The position numbers and the translations under genes are program-made. The notes under the pieces were generated by a model that saw nothing but the letters and a program-made list of their open reading frames with translations, searched no databases and was not told where the DNA came from. This document shows, one piece after another, positions 11,288 to 23,700 of a DNA stretch of 64,000 nucleotides. Each line of letters opens with the position of its first letter. Positions within the stretch are counted from its first letter, which is position 1. The stretch is from Cocos nucifera (lineage: Eukaryota > Streptophyta > Magnoliopsida > Arecales > Arecaceae): contig QRFJ01001028.1 of NCBI GenBank assembly GCA_006176705.1, forward strand, positions 907,136-971,135, in the 5' to 3' direction.

Positions 11288-11349
11288 TCTTAAAGAGAGC
11301 GCCTGGACAACGCCACCTCCACTGCTTTCTTTGGTTCTCTCTTTCTACA
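10801..11349 (+). promoter_or_regulatory. Caleosin promoter and 5' UTR with ABRE/G-box motifs
   Basis: A sharp shift from AT-rich to GC-rich DNA marks the promoter. Three ACGT-core motifs are present: ACGTGTC at 10842-10848, ACGTGGC (canonical ABRE) at 10978-10984, and a G-box CACGTG at 11008-11013. Such motifs bind bZIP factors in abscisic-acid and drought responses, and caleosins of the RD20/PXG type are known to be ABA- and stress-inducible. A (CT)15 tract at 11254-11283 lies about 70 bp before the ATG, probably in the 5' UTR or at the start site. No clear TATA box was identified. Confidence 0.6.
11254..11283 (+). repeat. (CT)15 microsatellite in the caleosin 5' UTR region
   Basis: Thirty bases of perfect CT repeat. 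Pyrimidine tracts of this kind are common near plant transcription start sites. Confidence 0.9.
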
Positions 11350-11755
11350 ATGTCGTCCTCATCGTCAACTTCCCATGGTACGAACCTTTCTTCTACTTTT
11401 CCAGCCAAATAGACCTAAGTTCGGTTTAGTAGTTTGGGTTTCTCGTGATTAGGGAGTGGAGAGGAGGAGGAGATAAACAGCGGCGATCTGACTGCGCTCC
11501 AGAAGCACGTCGTCTTCTTCGACCGGAACAAGGACGGCATCATCTATCCGTGGGAGACCTTCCGAGGTCTTTTTTCGTATCTCCTATCTCTATTTATTTA
11601 TTTATGACATTAATTGGGTAAAGTATGTGTCGTACCAAGATGTTTGTTTTATTTATTTTAATTTGTTAGGGTTTCGTGCGATTGGGTGCGGCGTTGCCTT
11701 GTCCACCGTGAGCGCCGTCGTGATTAACGGCTTCCTCGGCCCCAAAACTCGCACC
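11350..11755 (+). CDS. PXG: Caleosin exons 1-3
   Basis: Exon 1 (11350-11377) encodes MSSSSSTSH plus one base. Exon 2 (11453-11566) carries an acidic stretch, the His28 region and the EF-hand. Exon 3 (11670-11755) carries the start of the hydrophobic region and ends at a codon boundary before GTATG. The start is the first ATG after the CT tract, and no upstream in-frame extension is supported. Introns 1 and 2 are short (75 and 103 bp). Confidence 0.88.
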
Positions 11756-14700
11756 GTATGTCCTGCTTTTAGTTCTTGGTTTTCGCTTTTTTTGCACCAC
11801 CAACCTTTTCTTTTTCTTAACGGCGTTGGATGCTTGGCGGACGTCGCCACCGTCAGTGAGCAGTTTCGTCCTTACCGCTTCACCCACGATTGCTCAGGAG
11901 GAGTTTGTTCATATTAGCTTTCATTTGATGCCTCCGGACACTTGAAACGCCATCGAGATTAATCAAAAACCAAAAAGCAACACACACCCCCACCCCACAC
12001 GCACACAAAACAAAAAAAAGGCAACGATGTTCTCAAAGCCTTTACTTTGGTGTGGGCCTGGTTGAAAGATGAACCATTAAACCGTATTTTACATAATTTT
12101 TAAAATATAACATCAGTTTTGTGATCTACGGATGGAATAATAAGATTGGTGCATTTTAAAAATTATATAAAATATAACCCAATAATTTATCTTGCGAAAG
12201 AAGACTGTCAAAGATATTACTCGAACCCAGTTGAGCTTACATGGACCACACCAAACTATAATTCAGCCATAAATTAGGAATGGCAGCCGGATTGGACCGA
12301 GTAAAACATGGATTGAAATAGATGCATGATTGATAAAAAAATTATCAATTTAAATTTAATTTATTTATTAAATAGATCAAAAATTTGGATCCCAACTTGA
12401 TTATTTTATCAAGTTAATTATTCTAGCTTGATGTGCAATAGATTGAAATAAATTAAATAAATTAAATGGCTAAGCATTGCCATCTTTACTATAAATAAAC
12501 TCTAGAATATATGATGCACGTCCAATCCTGTCTGCAATCAGCAGAACTTCATATCGGATGGGTTATATAAGAATCCTGCATATTGGAGTATATAATAAGC
12601 AAGCCCCGTTTGGTATCAGTTTTATGGATTTTTTCGTGAGTACAAGTCCTCTTTTAGATAAAATTTGGATCCAAATATTGGAATTAGCCCCTGACAAGCT
12701 GGATTTTTTTAGTTTGGTTGAAGTCAGCCTTTTGATCCATGTACCGTAGAATGATCAAGGTTTGAAAAAGATTGAATGAAAAATCTTGGGTTTTAATATG
12801 TCAGAAGGTCCTAAGGAATGTGGGTATAGAATTTAAATTAAAAATGAGCTTACAACTAAGAATTATGTTATGGGTCGTTATGTGTGTTATGCTGTAATTT
12901 AGTGTTCTAATAAAGCTTCATGTTGGTTTACTTAGGCTATATTAAGTTTCACTCAAACATAGTTTCTCATAAATTGCATGAAAACAAGCCATCATAACCC
13001 TTCATTAGGATGAGAGGTTTGGTCCTCAAACTTGTCAGCGAGTACAATCCTAGGGGATCTTGAAAGTGTGAGGCTTTGAATTCTAGAAATAAGATTTTCA
13101 TGAATTTATTTTTATTTATTGTGGGAAAATCACTATTGTAAGTAAAGCATTTTAATTAGTATGCCTTTCCTAACCAAATTTTTGTTATACAACTCCCTTT
13201 TTTTTCATTTCCTTCCATTTTTTTTTCACTTTTCATCACTAGCTGTTCCTAATATTGTTCTCCCTCTTCTCTTGCAAAAAGTGAATAAAAGAATGTTTTT
13301 TAAGAATAATAAGGAAAAGTAACTTGTAGTCAAGGTTAGCCTTTAAAAGGTGAAAGAAAAAGAAGAAAAAGTATGTGCCGCCACTTAATTTTTTTGAAAA
13401 GAAATCACAACCTTTTGTTTCCACGTGCTTTCAACAATCTCCTATTCAGAAATTTTTTTTTAATAACAAAACCTTATAAATTCTTATTTGAAGTGTTACA
13501 GTGCACTAAGGGCTTGTTTCACCAAGTTTTTGGGGAGAAAAAAGCTGCTTATTTTTAAAAAATATTTATTTTAAAAAAATATGATGTTTGGTCAAGCTTA
13601 TTTTAAAAAATAATCTTTTGCTGAGTGATAGTAGAAGTAGTTTTTTTTTTCTATGGAGAAGAAGTACAAAATTGAAGTTTCTTCTTGAAAATAGGAGTAG
13701 AAATAGAAAATTAATTTTTTCAAAACATAAATATCCTTACTTAAAATCATTATTTATCATAATTATTATTTATTTTTATCTAACCCTCCCATTATTCTCA
13801 CGCTGCATGACATCCTCATTATTTTTTATATTTTAATTAAATAAAAAATTAATTAAAATTAATTATAATAAATATTTAAAATTATTTATTTATTTAAATA
13901 ATATTAATTATAAAGTAAATCTATATATGTTATTTTTTATATTTTGATAGTCAAAAGTATTTTTTTTGAAAGACTGCCAAATACAAACTACTTCTCAAGT
14001 ACTGATAAAAATACTTATCAAATAATTTTATCAAATATAAACTGCTTCTCTCTTACAGCATTTTTTCTAAAACTTTATTTAAAATAAATTATTTTAAAAT
14101 AAGTTGATTTTTATAGTTTGACCAAACAGGCTATAAGAATAGGCCATCAGCATGACTATGAACAAGATATTTATGTCTTGACTTTGGCCCTAAGATCATA
14201 TTATTATGTCATAAAGTAATTGATCTGAAGGTAAAGTTCACAGGCAAGGTAAAAGGGATGACATAAATCAAAAGAGAGAGAGAGAAAAAAAGCAAAATGA
14301 TATTTTACATCATTCACCATTAGATTGCCAACTTATGTATTGCTGGTATATTATGCAAAGATAAACTCATCGGTAATTATGACATCATTACTTACATCCA
14401 AGAGGTATAGGATATACTTAAATTTGGGTTCTTCCTCTAATGTCTTTCATGGAATGAATACTACAATTTAAGACTTCACTTTTAGCGGAAAAAAAAGGAA
14501 AAGAAACTGAATCCTATACATGTTATTTTATTACTCTCTACATTTGTCTGACTTTTGTTTTCCATCTTGGTAATCTTTATATCTTCAATCAATGTACCAC
14601 CTATGGCATCCTATATGTGGCATCTCACATATTTTATGCTTGAAAATGAATCCATTTTTAAAGCAATTACCTACACGAAAATGACAAATGCAGTTTCCAT

Positions 14701-17700
14701 GAACAAACTAAATATAATATTTTCTTGATGAATAAATGCTCCTCCTTTGTTTCCTAGTAAGTAATAGAATCTCCTACAATGAGCAATTTTTTTTTTTCCC
14801 ACTTAAGACTTTCTTGGGTATAGTGAAAATATTGTCACGAGATTACCACTTGATGTAACTTTAAAACACAAATATAATTTTGTCTTTACACCCTTCTCAA
14901 AGGGTCCTTTTAAAAATATTTATCTTTTGAACTTATGGCTTGCCTTTTCTAAACATCTTTGCAGTATTAAAATATTGAGTCTTGTGATGATAATTTACAA
15001 AAATATTGATGATTTTTGGTGATACTAAATACTTTGCATTTTTAATACTGTCAATATCGGTTATGTATGATATAGCGGCACTTGTTGGATTATTCTGCGA
15101 GATGTTCCAGATATTTATTTTAAGTACCCTATGTTTCAAAATTTAAAAATGGCTTCATATACTTCTTGGCTATGCCTGAGCTACTTCGCTGTTACAAGAA
15201 TGAATAGCTAAAACAACGATTTAGAGTTGCATACCATCCCAAATATAAATAAGCTCTCCCATATATATGGTCAAGCATAGCTTTGAAATGGGAAATTATG
15301 GTATAACCCTATGCTAGCACTTATTGGCGCATTTTGGCATGCATGCTTCTGCACAACTGTGGATGGTTATGCATCCATATGGGCTAACACTGATGGCATC
15401 AGCATATGTGCCTCTATACCATGTTAGGACTTGTGGGAACAGCATATCACATAGATATGACAGGATAGGTAGTTGATTTAGTTCTTGCTTATGACTCTAT
15501 TAGATCCCTTCAAGCAAATCTATAGGAGGAACTGAGTTAAGATTAGGATCAACCAGTTGGTCATAGAAGGAAGAGAAATAAGATTAAGCATCAATTTACT
15601 TATAATGTATAGAAGAGCAAGAAGAGAAAGGGAAGAGGACCAAGTGAGTGAGATGGCTAAAATGGTGAGGAGATGACATGGAGAGAGAATAAAACTAAAA
15701 TTTTATTAATAATATACTCACAAACTATAAATTAAGATTCTTATTAAGTCATTCATGTGAGGTTACAAGCTACTTTATAACAAAATCCTAATGACTTTAT
15801 GGCTTGTTATCCTAATTTAGAGCGAAAATATTACTTTCTACGCTAACTTGGTTTATGACATGACTCCCAAGGAGACAAAAAATTTCCTATATGAAAAAAA
15901 TTACTAAATCTACTTCAACTAGTGGTATTAGTTTAAGGATTTATATGAAGTATGACTCCTATTGACCTTTCTAATCTTTAAATTTATATAATTTGTAGAT
16001 ATTCATAGGATCTGGAACAGATTAAACTGAATTCCTAATATCTAAATCTTTATCTTACATTTATAGATGAAAAAAAAAAGAAAAAGCAAACGTTTAGAGT
16101 CTATGAAGAACATATGTGCACATGATTAGTTGCTTTCTCACTTCATTTCATTTCATGAATTAAAGATCATCTTTCAACCGCAAATTACTTCATAATTCCT
16201 TTTTAAATTAATGGTTAATTTGCTTATGGATCTACTGGAAGTTTGTAAAGCTCAATTTGCAGCTTATTTGGTTGCCTTTGTTGCACCTTCTAATAGGTCT
16301 TTTTGTTGACATCTGTATAGGGAAAAATTCCTTCACCCCTTCTCCCTATTTATGTCAAGAACATTCATAAAGGTAAACATGGAAGTGATTCAGGCGTCTA
16401 TGACAGTGAGGGGAGGTAAGCATCATATACATCATCTATTTCTATAATTATTACATCGTGAGATTGTTTAGAAAATTTAGTTGGATATTTTAGAGTTGCA
16501 GTAATCATTAACATCTGGTCTTTGATATTTGAGAAACAAACTGATTCCAACAAAAAATTGGTAATCTCTTCTGAAATGCTAGATATTTTGTATGCATACT
16601 AAATATGAAATTAAAACATTTATCAACTAAATTTCTCTTTACATACACGTTTACATTTTGAACTAACTCTTCAGCTGGAGACAGAATCAAATAAATGTAT
16701 AGCATCATTAGAAACTTCGCAGAAAATATCTGGAAACAGCGATTTTGGAGTCTAGAAACATGACTATTAAGGGAATGCCTTCATAGGGGATGTGTTATTA
16801 CTACTTGTTCTTTTAAGCAGGTGCACATGTAGGAAGAGAATATTTGCAAGTATTTTTCATAACTTAGGCATCTCTTGCAGCTGCAAAACACAAGGCAATA
16901 GTAGTGCAATCAAAGAATAAAAAGAAAATGCAATACATGGACAAGTCTTGACAATTATGATAATGTATATATGAACAAGATTTTTAGATGGTTCACCTGA
17001 AAATTGAAGCTTCCTTACAATCTTAAGCCCCTTGAAGAGAGCATGCCTCACCTACAGCATAGATGTCCTTCTTTTGGTGAACAAGAAAAAGGTGACTACC
17101 ATTAGAGAAGGCCTTTTGAAGATCTTCAACAAAAATGCTCTTAAAAAGAACCCCTCATTTCCTTCTCGATAATTTTTAGTTTTCTTTCCCTAGGTTCCTT
17201 TCCAATCTCTTTTTCTCAAGAGTTGACTCTTCTTTGTTATTCCTTTGTCATCTATATGATTCCCAATAAGAGCTAAATCGAACCGTCTTGGTTGTCAAGT
17301 GATATTATAAATGGCCTCTATCATATAGATTGTCAACTTAATGGTGATGATGACTGTATATGGTTGTTGGGGATAAATTCTGCTCCCGCCGAAGTCTAGC
17401 TCGAGGCTCTAAACCAGTAGCCGCGGAAGAGCTCCAACGGACGGATCTTAGTCGAACTCCTACAGTCGGCCGAACTCCTTAGCGGCCGAGCTCCTTGGAC
17501 TCCAAGCAGCCGGGCTTCAGCCGAACCCCCAGCGGCCGAGCTCCTTCAAACCCGATCAGCCGACCGATCTGCTTAGCTGTCGAGCTCCTTCAGCCTCCCA
17601 GCGTCAGGATCGAGCCCCTTCAGTCGGCTGAACTCTCTAGCGGCCGAGCTTCTTCAAACTTCCAACGGCCGGGCCTCAGTCAAAGTCCTTCAACCGGGCC

Positions 17701-20700
17701 TCAGCCGAGCTCCTTCGGACTTCTCAGTGGTCGAACTCCTCAGCGGTCGTCCCTCGGCCGAACTTCTTACGATCGAGCTCCTTCCGAACTCCCAGCGGCC
17801 GAACCCTAGCCGCATCCTTCCAAGCTTTCTCTTCAGGAGCCCGAACTCCCCCGGAATGGGCACACGACGAAGGCCTTCAATCCTTCATTCGGCTGGTTGT
17901 ACAGCCGTCACCATCAACCTGCCGCATACGGCGCCTCCCTGAGAGATTGACTCCACCGAACCTCCAGCAGCCCATCAGCACGCGGCCGCAGCTGTCACCA
18001 TCAATCCACCGCATACGGCGCCTTTCTGAGAGACTGACTCCATCGAACCTCCAACGGCCCGCCAGCATGCGACCGCGGCTGTCACCATCAACTTGCTGCG
18101 TACGGCACTTCTCCGAGAGATTAACTCCGCCGAACCTGGAGCGGCCCGCCAGCACGCGGCTGCAGCCATCACCATCAAGCTCCGCTATAAAAGAAATCCT
18201 CCAGATACGCTAATCTCTCTGATCTCTAAGCTCTCCCTTTCTTCTCCAAGCTTCAGAACTCATTCCTGAGCACTCCATTCCTGTTGGCCAGAGTTGACTT
18301 GATCGTCGGAGGGTCCTGCCGGAGCCACCCCCCATCGGCTCCAGACGGAACTTTGTTTTGCAGGTCTCCGACGGCGACCTCATCGGCCTCAACTCCAGCG
18401 GACTCCAGCGACGATCAGTTTCTGTGTCAACAGATTGGCGCTAGAAGGAGGACCGCGACGACTTCTTTCTTAAAGAAAGCCGAGGTTCCCTCATTCTTAA
18501 AGGAATGCTCGGCGATGATTTTTTCCTTTCCACTCCAGAGATTTCTCTCCTTCCTCTTTCGAATTCCTTTCCACAAAAGAATGCCTCCCAGGAGAGCCTC
18601 GACCTGGCGGTCGGCGGCCGATCCGTCCGCTCCCACTCCAGCTCCGGCGACCCAGGCTCACTCTCTAGCTGCGGTAGACGCAGAGCAGTTCAACCTGCTC
18701 GTTCGATAGGTTTGTGATCTCACGGAGGCAGTGCAGGCGGTGCAGGCCATGCACCAGCAGGCCCCAGTACCAGCTCAATCGGTGCGGGATTCTTCAGAGC
18801 TGTGTGGTCCAGTCCAAGGGCGACCGACATGGGCTACCCGACCTCCAATCCCTGGAAGAGGAAGGCAACGGAGGGAGAGCCCCTGCTCGGACCACGACTC
18901 GACCCAGGATAAAGTTTCGCACCCGTTCGGCGAGAAGATCAGAGACCACGAAGATCTCCTGAATCAAAGGCTCTTAGAAATGAGCCGACAAATCGAGGAA
19001 CTCCATCACACTCCCTCCTCACACGGTAATGATATCTGCACTGACCCTCCTTTTTTGCAGAAAATCATGCAGGAACTGATCCCGCTGAACTTCAAGCTCT
19101 CGCAGTTCGAGAGCTATGATGGGACCACCGATCCGATCGACCACTTGAAAGTCTTTCGAACGTCGATGCTGCTCCATGGCGTGCCAGACGCTATCCTGTG
19201 CCGGGCTTTCTCCTCTACCCTTAAAGGAGCTGCCAGGAACTGGTACTCGGCGCTCAAGTCGAGTACCATTTTATCGTTTGACCAAATGAGTCAACAATTC
19301 GCGGTCCATTTCGTTAATAGTCGGCGTCCACGCTGAGGTTCGGATTTCTTAATGGCCATCAGGCAGAAGGAGGGCGAACCCATCCGAACTTACGTCATCC
19401 GATTTAATACCGCTGCACTGAAAGTTCGGAATCTGGACCAATCAGTCACCATGGCCGCTCTCAAAGACGGCCTTCAGAAGAATGACCTACTGTTCTTCCT
19501 GAAAAAAAGTATCCCAGGGACTTCGCTGACATGCTGGCTTTGGCCAAAAATTATGTCCGGACAGAAGAGGCCTTCGGAGCTAAGGACGACGAAGCCGGCG
19601 GTCGATGGTGAATCGGCAGACCAGACAGGCCCACCGAAGGAAGGAAGCAAACTGAAGCTCGACCGCATTCCCGGACTCCCCCGGGCCGCAGGCGGACCCG
19701 AACTCCCCCTCAAGCTCGGAGGCGGAGAAGCCCTGATGGCAGGGCATGCCGAGGTTCCCCACAGCGCCGAAGTTCTCTCCGACGACGATGATTTCATAAT
19801 TACGCTCCTCTTAACGCCCCAAAGACTCAAGTACTGATGGAGATCCGGGAGCGACTTTCAAGATCGGAGAGAATGCGTTCTCATCCTGGCAAGCGCAATC
19901 CCAACAAGTTCTGTCTTTACCACCGCGACCACGGTCATGACACCGAGGAGTGCATCCAACTACAGAACGAGATCGAAGAGCTCGTCAGACGAGGCAGACT
20001 TAGCCGATTTCTATGAAGACGGTCTGAGGAGAAGGAAGATGGGCCAAGAGCATCACCGCCAGGTGGGAAAAATCAGCAAGAAGATCGACCGCCCCTTGGC
20101 GTCATCAATACCATCTTGGGGGGACCTCAGCGAGAGGAGACCAGCGGATTTGGAGGATCGGTGAAGAGGCGAAGGATCGTGGAGCCCGTGACCTTCACCG
20201 AGGAGGACGGCCAGGGAATCCAATTTCGACACAATGATGTGGTTGTAATTTCCTTGAATATCGCTGACTACGATGTACGACACATTTTGGTAGATAATGA
20301 AAGCTCGACCGATGTGTTGTTTTACGATGCCTTCTCAAAAATGTTTCTGCCCGCCGACCATTTGGGGCCAATGAACTCCCCGCTGGTAGGGTTTGCTGGC
20401 AACGCCGTACCAGTCGAAGGCGTAATAACATTGATCGTAGCGGCAGGGCAACGCCCGAAGCTAGCGAAAGCTTGGGTCGACTTTCTGATCATAAGGATCC
20501 CATCTGCCTACAACGCGATCCTTGGTCGACCTGATCTAAATGCACTCCGGGCGGTGGTGTCAATCTATTATTTGAAGATGAAGTTTCGACGAGTCACGGG
20601 ATCGGAGAGGTCAGAAGAGATCAAGCTCTAACGAAGTTTTGCTACTCGATCGCCCTGCATAAGGGAGATCATCCCGATCTCTGTCTTGTTGATGGATTGG

Positions 20701-23700
20701 ACGTCCGCGATGACCTCACTAAGGAGCGGGGTGAGCCGACGGAGGACCTCATCTCTGTGCCCTTGAATGACGAAAACTCGGAGCACGTGGTGCAGATCGG
20801 CTCCAACTTGACGGCCGAGGTTCGGGAGCAGCTCGTCGCTTTCCTCAAAAGAAATGCGGACGTCTTCGCCTGAACCCCAGCGGATATATCGGAGATCGAT
20901 GCCGAGGTCATGGAGCATCGGCTGGCCGTCGATCCGAGGCACCGGTCGATAAGAGAGAAGCTATGCCACCACGCCCCGAAGAGGTAGAAAGCGATCGTCG
21001 AAGAAGTAAACAAGCTCCTCAGAGCCGAACTCATCCGGAAGGTTAGTTATCCGACCTGGGTCTCGAACGTGGTTCTTGTCAAAAAAGTGAATAATAAGTG
21101 GAGGATGTGCGTCGACTTCAAGAAGCTGAACAAGGCTTGCCCGAAGGATAGCTATCCCCTACCTAGGATCGACGAGCTGGTGGATACAACCTCGGGCCAC
21201 GAGCTCCTCACCTTCATGGACGTCTTTTCTGGTTACAACCAGATACGCATGGCGCCCGAGGATGAAGAGAAGACCGCCTTCATTACTGACTGAGGCCTTT
21301 ATTGCTACAGGATCATGCCTTTTGGACTCAAGAATGCAGGGGCAACATACCAGCGTTTGGTTAATAAGGTCTTCAAGGAGTAGATCGATCGTAATATAGA
21401 GGTGTACGTAGATGACATGCTCGTCAAAAGTCGAGCTTCAACAGACCATCTGGCCGACCTTGAAGAGACATTCAGTGCACTCAGGAAGCACAAGATGAAG
21501 CTGAATCCAACCAAATGCGCCTTTGGTGTAACCTCCGGAAGATTTCTCAGGTTCATGGTGTCGAGACGCAGAATCGAGGCAAACCCCTAGAAAATTCGAG
21601 CCATTCGAAAAATGGCCATTCCAAAGACGATCAAGAAAGTTCAGCGCCTGACTGGGAAGGTGGCATCTCTAAGTCACTTCGTATCAAGGTCGGCCGAGCG
21701 GTGCATGCCATTCTTCGAGGTTCTCAGGTGACCGAAGGACTTCTGCTGGACGGCGAAGTGCCAGCAGGCATTCGAGGAGCTCAAAAACTACCTTGGCATG
21801 CCCTCGCTGCTGGCAAAGCCCAAGCTCGGAGAAGAATTATTCCTGTACCTAGCTGTCTTCCCGGTGGCCCTAGTGGCAGTCCTGGTCAGGAAGGAAGCAA
21901 AGATGCAGCGATCGGTCTACTACGTGAGCCGAGTCCTGAGGAACGCGGAGATCAGGTACTCTAGATTAGAAAAATTAACTTACTATCTTTTAATTACTGC
22001 CAGGAGGCTCCGATCTTACTTTCAGGAGCACACCATAACGGTCCTCATGGACCAACCAATAAGAGCAGTTCTCCACCAAGCAAATGCTTTCGGAAGAATC
22101 GCAAAATGGACAATCGAGCTCACAGAGTTCGACATCAACTACCACCCCAGGCCGTCGATCAAAGCTCAGATATTGATGGATTTTATACTGGAATGCACCA
22201 TTCCGGTTGAAGCTGAGCTTGAATCAAGTAGAACCGGCACCAAAGCGAGGCTGAATTTCGACGAAGCCGAGCTGCCACGACCGGACCTCCCTGAGGAAAG
22301 CGCCGACCTCTCCGAAGGCTCCTGAGCCCTGCACGTGGATGGTTCGTCCAACTCCACTGGAGCTGATGCTGGGCTGATCCTGATCAGCCCCAAGGGAGTC
22401 GTCGTCGAGTACGCGCTACGCTTCAAGTTTTCTGTGACCAACAATGGAACCGAATATGAAGTGCTGATCGTTAGATTAAAGATAGCAGGAGAATTAAAGG
22501 TAGATCGGCTTTAAGTCTACAGCGATTTCTAGCTGGTGGTCGGCCAAGTCAGCGGTAGTTACGAGGCACGGGAGGAAAGCATGGTGAGATACCTCGGGAA
22601 GGTGAGGGATTTGACTTCGGCCTTCGATAGCTTCGACATTCAACATATTCCGAGGGCGAAAAATGCGAGAGCCGATTTTCTCTCCAGATTGGCCACCTCT
22701 GCCCCGATCGAACTATCCAGAGGAGTATTTCTGGAGACTCTGAAGTGCCCAACCCTGGAGGAGCCTTAGGTCGTCCTGCAGACGGAATTCGAGTCAAGCT
22801 GGATCGACCCGCTGGTCGCCTACCTCAGGGAGGGGGCCTTCCTCACGATCTGAAAGAAGCTCGAAAGCTCAGGAACTAGACCTCCCGCTACGTCCTATAC
22901 GAAGGCAGGCTGTATAAGAGGTCGTACTCCCTCCTATTGCTGAGATATCTCCAACCTTCAGAGGCCGACCTTGCGCTATGGGATGTGCACGAAGGACTTT
23001 ACGGAAGTCACGTAGGAGCCAGGTCTCTATCGCAAAAACTACTCCGATAGGGGTACTACTGGCCGACTTTATTTCACGATTTCGTGGAATACATAAAGAG
23101 GTGCGACCGCTATCAGAACAATGCCAGCGTGCAGAGGCAGCCAGCGTCCGAACTCACTCCACTTAGCTCACCCTGGCCGTTTGCGCAGTAGGGAATGGAT
23201 ATACTCGGCCCCTTTCCAACGACGTCTGGGCAGCGAAAGTTCCTCCTGATTGCGATCGACTACTTCACCAAGTGGGTCGAAGTCGAACCACTCGCGAAGA
23301 TTACCGAGGCCAAGGTGTAGGACTTCGTCTGAAAGTTACTAGTCTGTCGGTTCGGCCTGCCCCGAACCCTCATAACCGACAATGGGCGGCAGTTCGTCGG
23401 GGTGAGGTTCGTCGAGTTCTGTGAAGGACTAAACATCTTCCATCACTTCACATCGGTGGCTCATCCGCAAGCCAATGGAAAAGCTGAGATAACCAACCGG
23501 ATCCTGCTACAGAAAATCAAAGCGAGACTCGATAGGGCAAAAGGAGCCTGGGTGGACGAACTCTACCACATCCTCTGAGCATACCGAACTACCCAGAGGG
23601 TGCCAACTGGAGAAACGCCCTTCGCCTTGGCCTTCGGTACTGAGGCAGTTATCCCGGTCGAGCTTAAGCTCCCATCGGCACAAGTCGTGGACTTCAACGA

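Larger units (their letters stand above)
11756..16320 (+). other. Caleosin intron 3 (4565 bp)
   Basis: No coding exon of another gene is seen. It contains a foldback element (12068-12191), a MITE-like element (13509-14134) and otherwise AT-rich DNA. It ends in CTGTATAG at 16320. Confidence 0.75.
17365..18432 (+). repeat. 5' LTR of Tat element
   Basis: TGTTGGGGATAAATT ... GTGTCAACA, 1068 bp. The first half is a degenerate series of CAGCGGCCGAGCTCCTT-like units. The second half has three exact-period 87-bp repeats leading into TATAAAAG at 18186-18193. Confidence 0.92.

Noticed and set aside
10802..11429. Several overlapping frames on both strands upstream of caleosin
   Set aside because: They overlap the promoter, the CT microsatellite and exon 1, and show no family motif.
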